A stretch of 64,000 nt of DNA from Nitrospinaceae bacterium (GTDB lineage Bacteria > Nitrospinota > Nitrospinia > Nitrospinales > VA-1): contig BQJC01000001.1 in assembly GCA_021604505.1 (NCBI GenBank), forward strand, positions 434,001 through 498,000, read 5' to 3'. This document shows, piece by piece, positions 17,027-24,915 of this stretch. The number at the start of each line of letters is the position of its first letter. The first letter of the stretch is position 1. Both the position numbers and the translations under genes were made by a program. The notes under the pieces were generated by a model. That model saw only the letters and a list, made by a program, of their open reading frames with translations, ran no database searches and was not told where the DNA came from.

Positions 17027-17377
17027 TCAACGGGACAAAATTTCGATCAACCGGTCACAATCGTTTTTGTAGGTGAGAAATTCTTCCCGGTCGTCGTCTT
17101 CCAGATCGTCCGACAAATGTTCTTCAAGCAATTCGATCGCGTCATTCAATCCTCCGGCCACAATATCCAGATCGGTTTCGCTCAAGGCGTAAAGCGATGA
17201 ATTGTGTTTGAGCTTGTCAAAAACCCGGGTGTACTTTGCTTTATATTCAAAAAGGGTGCTCCGTTTTTTATCGGAAACATTTCCTTTGAGTTCTGTGTTC
17301 ATATCAGAAATGGAATCGTTCAAAGCCATTTTGATGGTTTCGATATCTTTTTCATTGATTGAAGCTAAGGATTTCAT
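17027..17377 (-). CDS. Soluble helical protein of unknown function
   Basis: 116 residues, very rich in Asp, Glu, Lys and Leu, all-helical or coiled-coil in look (EKDIETIKMALNDSISDM; GGLNDAIELLEEHLSDDL). The two halves look weakly alike (DIETIKMALNDSI and DLDIVAGGLNDAI), hinting at an internal duplication. The ATG at 17377 follows GGAAGGGAG at proper spacing; an upstream ATG at 17401 lacks one. It is convergent with the small membrane genes. No family recognised. Confidence 0.7.
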   Translation of the reverse strand: MKSLASINEKDIETIKMALNDSISDMNTELKGNVSDKKRSTLFEYKAKYTRVFDKLKHNSSLYALSETDLDIVAGGLNDAIELLEEHLSDDLEDDDREEFLTYKNDCDRLIEILSR

Positions 17378-17616
17378 TTTCTCCCTTCCTGAAAAAATCA
17401 AGAATGATGATGGTTAGCATTTCATGAGCCAAGGGGCAGGGTGTTGGCAACCAAGAAAAACCGAACGCACTGCTACTAACCCACTCATATAATATAACTT
17501 AATTTACCCGATATTTTCATCGAAGAAATTAAAAATTTTGATTTCAGAGAATTGGATGAAGGCCGGAAAATTCGTTGGAAGGGTGTTCCCGAAAAGGACA
17601 GTGCTGGGTTTGCAAT
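17378..17616. other. Intergenic gap before the Hsp20 terminator
   Basis: I see no supported gene here. Short open frames lack ribosome-binding sites. The part near 17490-17560 is AT-rich and could hold the promoter of the minus-strand helical protein gene, but no clear -35/-10 pair stands out. Confidence 0.4.
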
Positions 17617-17658
17617 GAAAAACGCTGGTTTGCCCATAGTAACTCGGACAAACCAGCG
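17617..17658 (-). terminator. Intrinsic terminator of the Hsp20 gene
   Basis: On the minus strand CGCTGGTTTG (17658-17649) pairs perfectly with CAAACCAGCG (17632-17623) across a 16-nt loop and runs into TTTTT. It lies about 37 bp after the Hsp20 stop codon. Confidence 0.8.
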
Positions 17659-17694
17659 GTTGGAAACATCGATGGAGGGAAACATCGATGGATT

Positions 17695-18141
17695 TTAAGG
17701 GTTTACTTTAATTTCCACCTTTTTGGGTTTTGCGATCTCCTTTTTCCCCAGAGATACTCTCAGAATTCCGCTCTCCAGTTTGGCGGTTACTTTTTCAGGG
17801 TCGACCTGTTCGCCAAGACGGAAACTGCGCTCGAAATTCTGTGACCGAAATTCCCTGATGTTAAAATGTTCATCATTTTTTTCACTTTCCTCTTTCACAT
17901 GGCCCCGCAGGCTCAAAACGCCGTCCTTGATTTCCACATCGATATTTTCATCCACCCAGCCCGGAACCTCGGCGGTGAGGGTGAATTCGTTCTCATTCTC
18001 GACGATGTTCACCTTGGGATAGGTGGACTTCGCGTTTTCAGTGGGAAAGAAATCCGCCAGAGTGTGGCTGAAATAGGGTTCCCAACCGCTGTTGAACCAA
18101 GGGTCTATGTTTTTACCTGGGTTGTAGGTAGTCAGTTTCAT
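17695..18141 (-). CDS. Hsp20 / alpha-crystallin small heat-shock protein
   Basis: 148 residues. An ATP-independent chaperone that forms oligomers and holds unfolded proteins. The alpha-crystallin domain spans about 40-140: VNIVENENEFTLTAEVPGW, the loop FNIREFRSQNFERSFRLGEQVD, and the C-terminal signature AKLESGILRVSLGKKE. The start ATG at 18141 is set by AAAGGAGG 7 nt upstream; an upstream in-frame ATG adds a tail without support. TTGACA lies about 95 bp upstream on this strand, but no good -10 follows at 17 bp, so the promoter is not certain. Confidence 0.95.
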   Translation of the reverse strand: MKLTTYNPGKNIDPWFNSGWEPYFSHTLADFFPTENAKSTYPKVNIVENENEFTLTAEVPGWVDENIDVEIKDGVLSLRGHVKEESEKNDEHFNIREFRSQNFERSFRLGEQVDPEKVTAKLESGILRVSLGKKEIAKPKKVEIKVNP

Positions 18142-19055
18142 TTTAAAACCTCCTTTATTAATGACAAAATTCAAGATGGGTCATGACCTTGTTGTTTGCC
18201 CTTCGTAATATAGATAGAATTGAAATGTGCGTGTGTCAAGGTGTGATGGAAAAATAAAAAAGCCTGATTTTTCAAAGGGTTTTAAAGGGGTTTGCTAAAT
18301 GGAAAGAACATCGGTAGAAAGGTTTGGAGGAGAAATGCGGTTGGGCGAAAGGAAATTCTACGAGAAATTTAAATGCTTGGTTTATTTTTAGGTTTGTGAG
18401 CGAAGCGAAAGTTTTTGCGGCGTAGGCGTCTGGCCCCTGATCCGGTTGCCGAGAATTCGCTCCCTGCGGAAGAGGGCCGTTTCGGGATCGAACTGGGGAG
18501 CCGCTGATTAAGAGCTTGTCTCCTTTTACTTTGTGGAACAACGTTGCAACCAATTTCCAATTCCAGTGGTGAAACACCCTATGCCGGCCCAATGAATTGT
18601 TCCCTCTGGGCTTTAAAACGTGCAACTTTTGCGCGGCCACGGATAAAATCGCGAAAATGCAAGGGATCGGCATTCTGATCAAAAACAGACTTGTATCCTC
18701 CAGGTTCTGACACGCCTTTCCTTACCGGCCGTAGTAAGCTGATCTATTAAAATTTTTCAGGATAGAATCCAAATCAGATATAGTTTCTTAAGCTGCAAGA
18801 TGTTTTGATTTTTTGAAAATGGCCGCAATTGGAATCTTTGAAAACGTTTCTCAGAAGGTATCGCTAACTGTAGTTAAAATTCTCGGAAATGAGGGAGAAA
18901 TGCAGGGAAATATAGGTTGGAGGCTTGGAGAGGGATAAAAAAGAGTGCGGCCGAAGAAACTCCTAATATGTTTATTTGTAAAGGTTTGCGAAAAAATAAA
19001 AAACTGTTTTTTGAAATTTGGCGAATTTAGACCACTGAAATGGAATTCAAGAGGT

Positions 19056-19074
19056 CAGCGGTTCGACTCCCCTG
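19056..19074 (+). other. tRNA T-arm-like fragment
   Basis: CAGCG-GTTCGACTC-CCCTG forms a tRNA-type T-arm with one mismatch and follows GAGGT, like a variable loop. No acceptor or D-arm can be paired around it, so it is not a working tRNA; it may be the scar of an integration site. Confidence 0.35.
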
Positions 19075-19159
19075 CAGTTGACCTGCCGGAAATTCTTGAT
19101 AAAAATGGTAAAAGCGATTGTTTTTTTTTCATATCAAGACTAGAATTTTTCTTTCTTTT

Positions 19160-19170
19160 TGTTTCAAACA
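19160..19170. promoter_or_regulatory. Palindrome TGTTTCAAACA upstream of dabA (distal)
   Basis: A perfect 11-bp palindrome with a central C. It shares its half-site TGTTTC/AAACA with the 15-bp palindrome closer to dabA. It could be an operator; the regulator is unknown. Confidence 0.35.
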
Positions 19171-19317
19171 GAACAGAATAGGCATTCTGGGATTGAGTTT
19201 AACTTTTTAACATAGCCTGTGGGGTGTTTGACTCGTTCAGTTTGTGAGGGCAGTCGCAGCACAAGCCAACCGCGTTACTAGCCATTTCATTGGAGATGTG
19301 GTAAAGCGGTTGTTTTT

Positions 19318-19332
19318 TTGTTTCTGAAACAA
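19318..19332. promoter_or_regulatory. Palindrome TTGTTTCTGAAACAA upstream of dabA (proximal)
   Basis: A perfect 15-bp palindrome with a central T, ending 31 bp before the GTG start of dabA, in the position expected for an operator near the transcription start. No confident -35/-10 pair can be read around it. Confidence 0.4.
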
Positions 19333-19363
19333 GAATAAGTCATTTTATACGAGTACGATTTCA

Positions 19364-22363
19364 GTGAAGCTCCTTTCCCCGGAAGATCGTGATCAGGTTC
19401 GGCAAATGGTATTGAATGCCAGTGAGCCAATTACGCCGTTTTGGCCCATGCGGACGATGATTGCGGAGAATCCCATTCACGGGCTGGAATATCTGCCGTT
19501 TGATCAGGCTGTTCGAAAAGGCAGGGATCTCCTTGGTGGAAGTGGGTATCTCGCGAATGAGGAGTATCGCAAATTTCACCGAAATGGCCGTATTCCCCAA
19601 GAGAGTTTTGAACGCGCCTTTTCCAGGGTTGGGCCTCGCCCGGATGGGCAGGTTCCCATTGCAGTGGGAAGTCGCAAGGTTACTCCGGAAGAGATTTGGC
19701 AATTACACGTACTTTTTGGCTTCGAGGATTTGCCACCGTCTCTTTTAGAATGGGAGTTGCATGGTGGTGGAGCGACAAAACGGTTCCGGCAGGATCTTTC
19801 AGGAAAATCCCGGAAACAAATCCTTGAACGAACCATCAAAGAATGTGAGCCGTGTCGGGAGAATCCGGAGGAGGGTTACCTGACGAAATTATGGGAGGGT
19901 GTGTTAGACACCCTTGAGTTATCTGAATTTCATGCTTCACCTCAATACCCTGAGGATACGCATTCGCAAACGTCTGCACCCATTTCCCTGCCGCCTCAAA
20001 GGACCATCAGCGATTGGGTCGATGATTTGACTGAGGGAGGGGGGGGCGACCAAATCAATGATCAACTCATCAAATGGGTGACAGCGTTCCTTGACGAAGG
20101 ATTAGCCGGCTGGAAAATGCCTGGCCGGGAAGAAGGTTTCTACTCAGTATGGAGGAAGCTGGCGCAGAAAGATTTTTCGGGAAAACTTCTCGGAATTACG
20201 GATTACGCCCAAAAGATTCATAGCCTTCCTCACGCTCCAGAGGACGCGATCCTTTCCAGCCTGCACCAACTTGAAATTCCCGAAGAACAATGGAAAGATT
20301 ATCTCTCAAGGCAACTATCATTATTGCCAGGCTGGACGCGCTACATACGGTGGCTTGGAGAACACCCAACATACCATGCGCAACACAAACATCCCATTGA
20401 CACCACACAATATCTGGCCGTGCGTTTATTCTATGAAGTGGAGTTGACCAACATCAAGTGCCAGCGAGAATGGGGGATCGATGGGACGGTTTCTAACCTG
20501 ACGGCCTATTGGAATGATCGACCCGAAGAATACCACCAACAAATGGGGCATGGAAGGCAATCCGGAGATCCAGCCATACAGATGATATGCCGGCAAGCCT
20601 GGCGATTATTCCATTTGGCACAGTTTCTTGAATTGTCTCCAGGAGAAGTTCGCGATCTCTCGCTTACCGATGCCCAGATGTTGTTGCAATGGATAGATCA
20701 ATTTCCTGCCGATCAGCATGGAAGGGTATGGATTGAGGCGTACGAACATTCCTTTCGAGAGAAGCTGCTGAAGAATATTTCAGCGCATCGTGGAAAGGTG
20801 CCCGAGTGGGAAACTCGTCCCCATGCACAACTGGTTTTCTGTATAGACGTACGCTCTGAATCGTTTCGTCGACATCTTGAAGCCCAAGGTCCCTATGAAA
20901 CGTTTGGGTTTGCAGGGTTTTTTGGCATTCCCATTAACCATCAAGCTTTTGACAGCAACCAACGGGCCGTCTTATGTCCGGCGCTATTGACACCAAACCA
21001 TGCGGTGACGGAAATACCCCGACCGGAAGAAGGAGCGGCGTTAGAGAAATATTCTTCCGTTACTCGCTGGGGCCAACTGGGGCACCATTTTTTTCACGAT
21101 CTCAAGCATCATCCTATTGGGTCGATGATGCTGATTGATGTGTTTGGGGTCTTTTTTAGTCTGGGGTTGGTGGGCAAGACCTTTCTCCAAAAGACCTATC
21201 GTGCAATGACCTCCACGATCCAGAGTTGGTTGACGCATAGGGTTCCAACCCAGATCTCAATTTCCACGCCATCCGATCCTCAAAATCCCAGGATCGGAGA
21301 AGTGAATGCGGAAGGGATTCCAGACGGGCTTTCTCGGGGATTTTCTCTTTCGGAACGAGCGGCATTTATTGAAAATGGTTTGCGGGCTATGGGCCTCACC
21401 AAAAATTTTGCGCGGTTGGTGTGCCTCTGTGGCCATGGGAGTGAGACGGACAACAATCCCTATTATGGGGCATTGGATTGCGGGGCTTGCGGGGGAGCAC
21501 CGGGCGATGCAAGTGCGCGGGTTTTTGCCGCCATGGCGAATGAACCGGAAGTTCGCCGCATCCTCAAGGAAAATGGATTGCCGATTCCCGATGACACCTG
21601 GTTTCTTCCGGGGAAACATAACACGACGACGGATCGGGTCGAGTTTTACGATCTGGAGGAATTGCCTGATTCGCATAAAGAAGATCTGCAGATGTTGAAC
21701 AGGGATCTCGAAAAAGCGGGTGCGAAGCAGGCGCTTGAGCGATGCCATCGCATTCCCGGTGCTCCGGCTGAACTTTCTCCAGAGCAGGCGTTTGCTCATG
21801 TAGATGAACGCAGTTGCGATTGGGCGAATACCCGGCCGGAATGGGGATTAGCGGGCAATGGAGCGTTTCTGATTGGAAGACGACAACTGACCAGAGGATT
21901 GGATTTAGAGGGTCGGGTTTTTTTGCATTCTTATGATCCTGTTGCTGATCCTCAAGGTGCCATCCTCGAAAACATCATGACCGCGCCATTGATTGTCGGC
22001 GAGTGGATTAGTACGGGTTATTATTTTTCTGCAGTTGATCCATGGAAATATGGAAGTGGGAGTAAGGTGTTACACAATGTCGTTGGGGGTGTGGGGATGA
22101 TGCTGGGAACCCAAAGTGATTTGCAGATGGGATTTCCCTTGCAGACGGTCAATGACGGGGACATTCACTATCATGAGCCGATGCGGCTCTTAGCTGTGAT
22201 CGAACAGGCGCCGGGTATAATCTCATCTATCATCCAAAAACACTCGATCCTCCAACAGTTGTTTCATAATCAATGGATTAATCTTGTTGCCCTGGATCCC
22301 AAAAGTTTTGAATTTCACCGGTACAATCCAAATGCGACGTGGGAAACGGTTCATGTTCCCTAA
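19364..22363 (+). CDS. dabA: DabA inorganic-carbon transporter subunit (DUF2309/UPF0753)
   Basis: 999 residues. DabA is a distant beta-carbonic-anhydrase-like protein which, with the NuoL-like DabB, forms a membrane complex that energises bicarbonate accumulation. The zinc site is complete by comparison with the characterised protein: VFCIDVRSE gives Cys493 and Asp495, LCGHGSETDNNP gives His691, and LDCGACGG gives Cys706; the 15-residue spacing between the last two ligands is the same as in Halothiobacillus DabA. The N-terminal part (ITPFWPMRTMIAENPIHGLE) is also typical. It is longer than the roughly 830-residue reference, mostly through insertions before and between motifs. The start is a GTG without an obvious ribosome-binding site. 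The gene heads a ten-gene operon-like row of Mrp/complex-I-like subunits (22499-30117), which suggests ion-coupled bicarbonate uptake. The family call is firm; partner choice is inferred. Confidence 0.95.
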   Translation: MKLLSPEDRDQVRQMVLNASEPITPFWPMRTMIAENPIHGLEYLPFDQAVRKGRDLLGGSGYLANEEYRKFHRNGRIPQESFERAFSRVGPRPDGQVPIAVGSRKVTPEEIWQLHVLFGFEDLPPSLLEWELHGGGATKRFRQDLSGKSRKQILERTIKECEPCRENPEEGYLTKLWEGVLDTLELSEFHASPQYPEDTHSQTSAPISLPPQRTISDWVDDLTEGGGGDQINDQLIKWVTAFLDEGLAGWKMPGREEGFYSVWRKLAQKDFSGKLLGITDYAQKIHSLPHAPEDAILSSLHQLEIPEEQWKDYLSRQLSLLPGWTRYIRWLGEHPTYHAQHKHPIDTTQYLAVRLFYEVELTNIKCQREWGIDGTVSNLTAYWNDRPEEYHQQMGHGRQSGDPAIQMICRQAWRLFHLAQFLELSPGEVRDLSLTDAQMLLQWIDQFPADQHGRVWIEAYEHSFREKLLKNISAHRGKVPEWETRPHAQLVFCIDVRSESFRRHLEAQGPYETFGFAGFFGIPINHQAFDSNQRAVLCPALLTPNHAVTEIPRPEEGAALEKYSSVTRWGQLGHHFFHDLKHHPIGSMMLIDVFGVFFSLGLVGKTFLQKTYRAMTSTIQSWLTHRVPTQISISTPSDPQNPRIGEVNAEGIPDGLSRGFSLSERAAFIENGLRAMGLTKNFARLVCLCGHGSETDNNPYYGALDCGACGGAPGDASARVFAAMANEPEVRRILKENGLPIPDDTWFLPGKHNTTTDRVEFYDLEELPDSHKEDLQMLNRDLEKAGAKQALERCHRIPGAPAELSPEQAFAHVDERSCDWANTRPEWGLAGNGAFLIGRRQLTRGLDLEGRVFLHSYDPVADPQGAILENIMTAPLIVGEWISTGYYFSAVDPWKYGSGSKVLHNVVGGVGMMLGTQSDLQMGFPLQTVNDGDIHYHEPMRLLAVIEQAPGIISSIIQKHSILQQLFHNQWINLVALDPKSFEFHRYNPNATWETVHVP

Positions 22364-22498
22364 TTAGACATTTATTGAATACAGGCGCTTGGGCCGTTAT
22401 AAGAATACGGGTGTTTAATTCTAAAACTCCGGCTGGTTTTTTATAAGAATAATCGAAAATACTGAGGCACTGAAGTTAAACCCGTATTTGATAATTTT

Positions 22499-23005
22499 AT
22501 GGCAACTCGATCTAGACCCGTATCATCAGCATTCCTGTTATTAAAAGCCATGGCGCTGTTTGTGTTTTGGATTTTTTTATCTGCCAGCTTTGAATGGATT
22601 CATCTTGTTTTGGGGCTTACGTTTTCCCTCGCTGTCGCCTGGATCAACTCTGGTCATTCGCTTTTTGTTCCGAAATTTCGTTTGTGGCTCAGAATCCTCC
22701 TTTATCTTCCATGGCTTTCTTATAAAATTGTTGAAAGCAGCGTTCATTTGTCCAAGCTTATTTTGCACCCTGCGCTTCCCATTGCTCCTCAATTGATTTC
22801 TGTGGATTCAAAACTGCGCCACCACGGAGCCATTGTTCTTCTAGGTAATTCCATTACGTTAACCCCTGGAACCATCACCGCGGAGGTTGACCGTAATAAA
22901 CTCGTTGTTCATGCGATAGATAAAGTTTCAAGCGAGGATGTTGCAAGCAGGCAGATGGAAATGAAAATTGCTGACATTTTTAAGGACGAAGAGCCGGATT
23001 TATGA
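22499..23005 (+). CDS. mnhE: Mrp antiporter subunit E (MnhE/MrpE)
   Basis: 168 residues. Two or three membrane helices at the N-terminus (MALFVFWIFLSASFEWIHLVLG), then the conserved cytoplasmic part LGNSITLTPGTITAEVDRNKLVVHAI, which is the MrpE signature. It is an accessory subunit of multi-subunit Na+/H+ antiporters. It starts 135 bp after dabA, the longest gap in this row apart from that before the NuoM-like gene, and overlaps mnhF by 4 bp (ATGA). Confidence 0.92.
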   Translation: MATRSRPVSSAFLLLKAMALFVFWIFLSASFEWIHLVLGLTFSLAVAWINSGHSLFVPKFRLWLRILLYLPWLSYKIVESSVHLSKLILHPALPIAPQLISVDSKLRHHGAIVLLGNSITLTPGTITAEVDRNKLVVHAIDKVSSEDVASRQMEMKIADIFKDEEPDL

Positions 23006-23268
23006 AAACCTTTCTTCTTTACGTTATGGTGTTGCTGGCGCTTCTCATTGGTGCGTATCTGTACCGTGTCCTGCGGGGCCCCACAATTTTTGATCGTGTG
23101 TTGGGTCTCAATGGAATTTCCACCAAGGCAATTATTTTGCTTATTGTCATTGGTATGTATTTTGGCCGAGTCGATATGTTCATTGATATCTCGACGGGGT
23201 ATGCCCTGCTAAATTTAGTCGGAGCGCTTGCCGTGGCCAAATTTTTGGAACAAAAGGGACATCCGTAG
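23002..23268 (+). CDS. mnhF: Mrp antiporter subunit F (MnhF/MrpF)
   Basis: 88 residues with three membrane helices. The signature YRVLRGPTIFDRVLGLNGISTKAI is that of MrpF/MnhF. It is translationally coupled to mnhE through ATGA and followed by mnhG one base after its stop codon. Length and motif match the family. Confidence 0.93.
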   Translation: MKTFLLYVMVLLALLIGAYLYRVLRGPTIFDRVLGLNGISTKAIILLIVIGMYFGRVDMFIDISTGYALLNLVGALAVAKFLEQKGHP

Positions 23269-23269
23269 C

Positions 23270-23569
23270 ATGGATATACTTTCCATTATTTTTATTGTGG
23301 CGGGATTATTTTTTCTGATCGTTGCGGCGATTGGTGTGGTTCGACTGCCCGATGTGTTCAGTCGTTCTCATGCCGTATCATTGACGGATTCCTTAGGGGC
23401 TTTTTTGATGTTAATTGGAATGTCCTTGCATGAGGGACTGGACAAAAATACGCTGAAAATTCTTGTGGTGTTGGCCTTGCTGTATATTCTAAATCCAGTC
23501 ATTGCCCATGCCACGATTCGCGCGGCTCTCCGGTCTGGTATAAAACCCTGGAAAAAGGAAACCCCATGA
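23270..23569 (+). CDS. mnhG: Mrp antiporter subunit G (MnhG/MrpG)
   Basis: 99 residues with three membrane helices. The signature GVVRLPDVFSRSHAVSLTDSLGA is typical of MrpG/PhaG. The ATG at 23270 is right after the mnhF stop; an in-frame upstream ATG would overlap mnhF. The end overlaps the next gene by 4 bp. Confidence 0.93.
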   Translation: MDILSIIFIVAGLFFLIVAAIGVVRLPDVFSRSHAVSLTDSLGAFLMLIGMSLHEGLDKNTLKILVVLALLYILNPVIAHATIRAALRSGIKPWKKETP

Positions 23570-24093
23570 TTTTTCCATATGAAATTCCTTTGCTCCTTCT
23601 CCTGCTTATTACGGCCGCTGGCGCCATCATGGTTAAGGACTTGATAAGTGCTGTTCTGCTCCTGGGTTCTTATAGTTTTTTCCTGGCCTTGGTATGGGCG
23701 GGCCTCGGAGCTGTGGATGTCGCCTTCGTGGAAGCCGTCGTAGGAGCCGGGCTAGCCACTGTTTTGTTTCTATTAACTCTATTCGGTACGGCGCCCAAAG
23801 ACAATCGGCTTCGGCGCCCTCCTCCTTCTCTGATAACGTTAATTGTTTTTCCTCTCTTGGGAGTTCTTTTGCTCTATGCCGCGAGCGATCTTCCTGAGTT
23901 TGGAGACCCGAATTCTCCAGCGAGTGTTCGTATTTCGCCAGTCTATCTCGAGCAGAGCTATACCGATACCCACACCCCGAATGTTGTGACTTCGGTACTG
24001 ATGGACTATCGATCGCTTGATACGATGGTCGAAACGGTCGTAATTTTTGCGTCCGGCATTGCATGTGCCTTACTGCTTAGGAGACATGGATAA
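23566..24093 (+). CDS. Stand-alone MbhD/MbhE-like subunit (DUF4040), equal to the MrpA C-terminus
   Basis: 175 residues, polytopic. The first half (MVKDLISAVLLLGSYSFFLALVWAGLGAVDVAFVEAVVGAGL) matches DUF4040/MbhD, with the conserved acidic residue in AFVEA. The second half, ending PNVVTSVLMDYRSLDTMVET, matches MbhE. In classic Mrp operons these domains form the C-terminus of the large MrpA; here they are separate, as in Mbh-type complexes. Start overlaps mnhG (ATGA) and the stop overlaps mnhB (TAATG). Confidence 0.88.
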   Translation: MIFPYEIPLLLLLLITAAGAIMVKDLISAVLLLGSYSFFLALVWAGLGAVDVAFVEAVVGAGLATVLFLLTLFGTAPKDNRLRRPPPSLITLIVFPLLGVLLLYAASDLPEFGDPNSPASVRISPVYLEQSYTDTHTPNVVTSVLMDYRSLDTMVETVVIFASGIACALLLRRHG

Positions 24094-24545
24094 TGATACG
24101 CCCGCACGACAGCATTATCGTTCATACCTTAGGGCGCTTTCTCATTCCGGTGGTCCAAATTTTTGGTTTGTATGTGTTGTTTTTTGGGCAATACGGACCT
24201 GGCGGAGGCTTTGTGGGTGGGGTGATTCTGGGCACGGGGATGATCTTATCGGTTTTGATTTTTGGTCATGACGCTTCCCGCAGTCAAATCGTCAAAAAGG
24301 TTTTGCACGGTGATGGGGTCGGAATGCTGATCTACGCAGGGGTAGGTGGTTTGTGCATGATTGGAGGTGGAGAGTTTCTCAATTATGCGAATTTGGAAAT
24401 TCCAGGTTTAGAAACTGCTTCTCGAAGATCTTTAGGAATCGTACTCACTCAAATCGGTGTGGCATTAGATGTTGCGGTAACAGCCGTTTCCATTGTGTTT
24501 AGCTTATCTGCTGAAGAGATTATCGAGGATTCAATAAATGGTTGA
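24093..24545 (+). CDS. mnhB: Mrp antiporter subunit B (MnhB/MrpB)
   Basis: 150 residues with four membrane helices. The MnhB signature FGQYGPGGGFVGGVILGTGMIL is clear, as is the later GVALDVAVTAVSIVFSL. It overlaps the previous gene by one base and mnhC by 8 bp. Family assignment is secure; it has no catalytic motif of its own. Confidence 0.92.
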   Translation: MIRPHDSIIVHTLGRFLIPVVQIFGLYVLFFGQYGPGGGFVGGVILGTGMILSVLIFGHDASRSQIVKKVLHGDGVGMLIYAGVGGLCMIGGGEFLNYANLEIPGLETASRRSLGIVLTQIGVALDVAVTAVSIVFSLSAEEIIEDSING

Positions 24546-24915
24546 CGCATTATTTACGGTTTTGCAGCGACCCAATTTTTTGACATTTGTCATCCTTTTT
24601 TTGTGGGGCTTTTATATCATGGTCACGCGATTCAATCTCGTAAAGAAACTCATCGGGTTGTATCTGGTGCAAACCAGCGTGATCTTTTTCCTGGTGTCTA
24701 TTAGTGCGAAGAAGGACGCGACGGTTCCCGTGCTCTTGTCTACCACGGAGCCGGTGCAAGCGGCCAGTTACTTGAATCCCTTACCTCATGTCTTGACGTT
24801 AACCGCCATTGTGGTTGGCGTGGCGACCACCGGTGTGGGATTAGCCCTGTGCGGGGCGATCTATCGGCAATATGGAAGCCTTGATGAAGAAAAAATTCTT
24901 GAAAAATTAGAATGA
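24538..24915 (+). CDS. mnhC: Mrp antiporter subunit C (MnhC, NuoK-like)
   Basis: 125 residues with three membrane helices, homologous to complex I subunit NuoK. Features: GFYIMVTRFNLVKKLIGLYLVQTSVIFFLV and PLPHVLTLTAIVVGVATTGVGLAL, the usual MrpC core. It overlaps mnhB by 8 bp and mnhD by 4 bp, so it is coupled to both. Confidence 0.93.
   Translation: MVDALFTVLQRPNFLTFVILFLWGFYIMVTRFNLVKKLIGLYLVQTSVIFFLVSISAKKDATVPVLLSTTEPVQAASYLNPLPHVLTLTAIVVGVATTGVGLALCGAIYRQYGSLDEEKILEKLE

Larger units (their letters stand above)
18142..19363. other. 1.2-kb gap at the left end of the accessory block
   Basis: No intact gene is supported. A minus-strand open frame of 136 codons (18272-18682) lacks a ribosome-binding site and recognisable domains. 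AT-rich tracts, a tRNA T-arm-like scrap (19056-19074) and two palindromes upstream of dabA lie here. The stretch looks like decayed or foreign DNA at a boundary. Confidence 0.45.

Noticed and set aside
18272-18682. Minus-strand open frame of 136 codons before dabA
   Set aside because: No ribosome-binding site, no recognisable domain and odd composition; more likely decayed DNA.
23633-24064. Minus-strand open frame of 143 codons within the mnh genes
   Set aside because: Antisense to a gene with clear MbhD/E motifs and tight overlaps with its neighbours.
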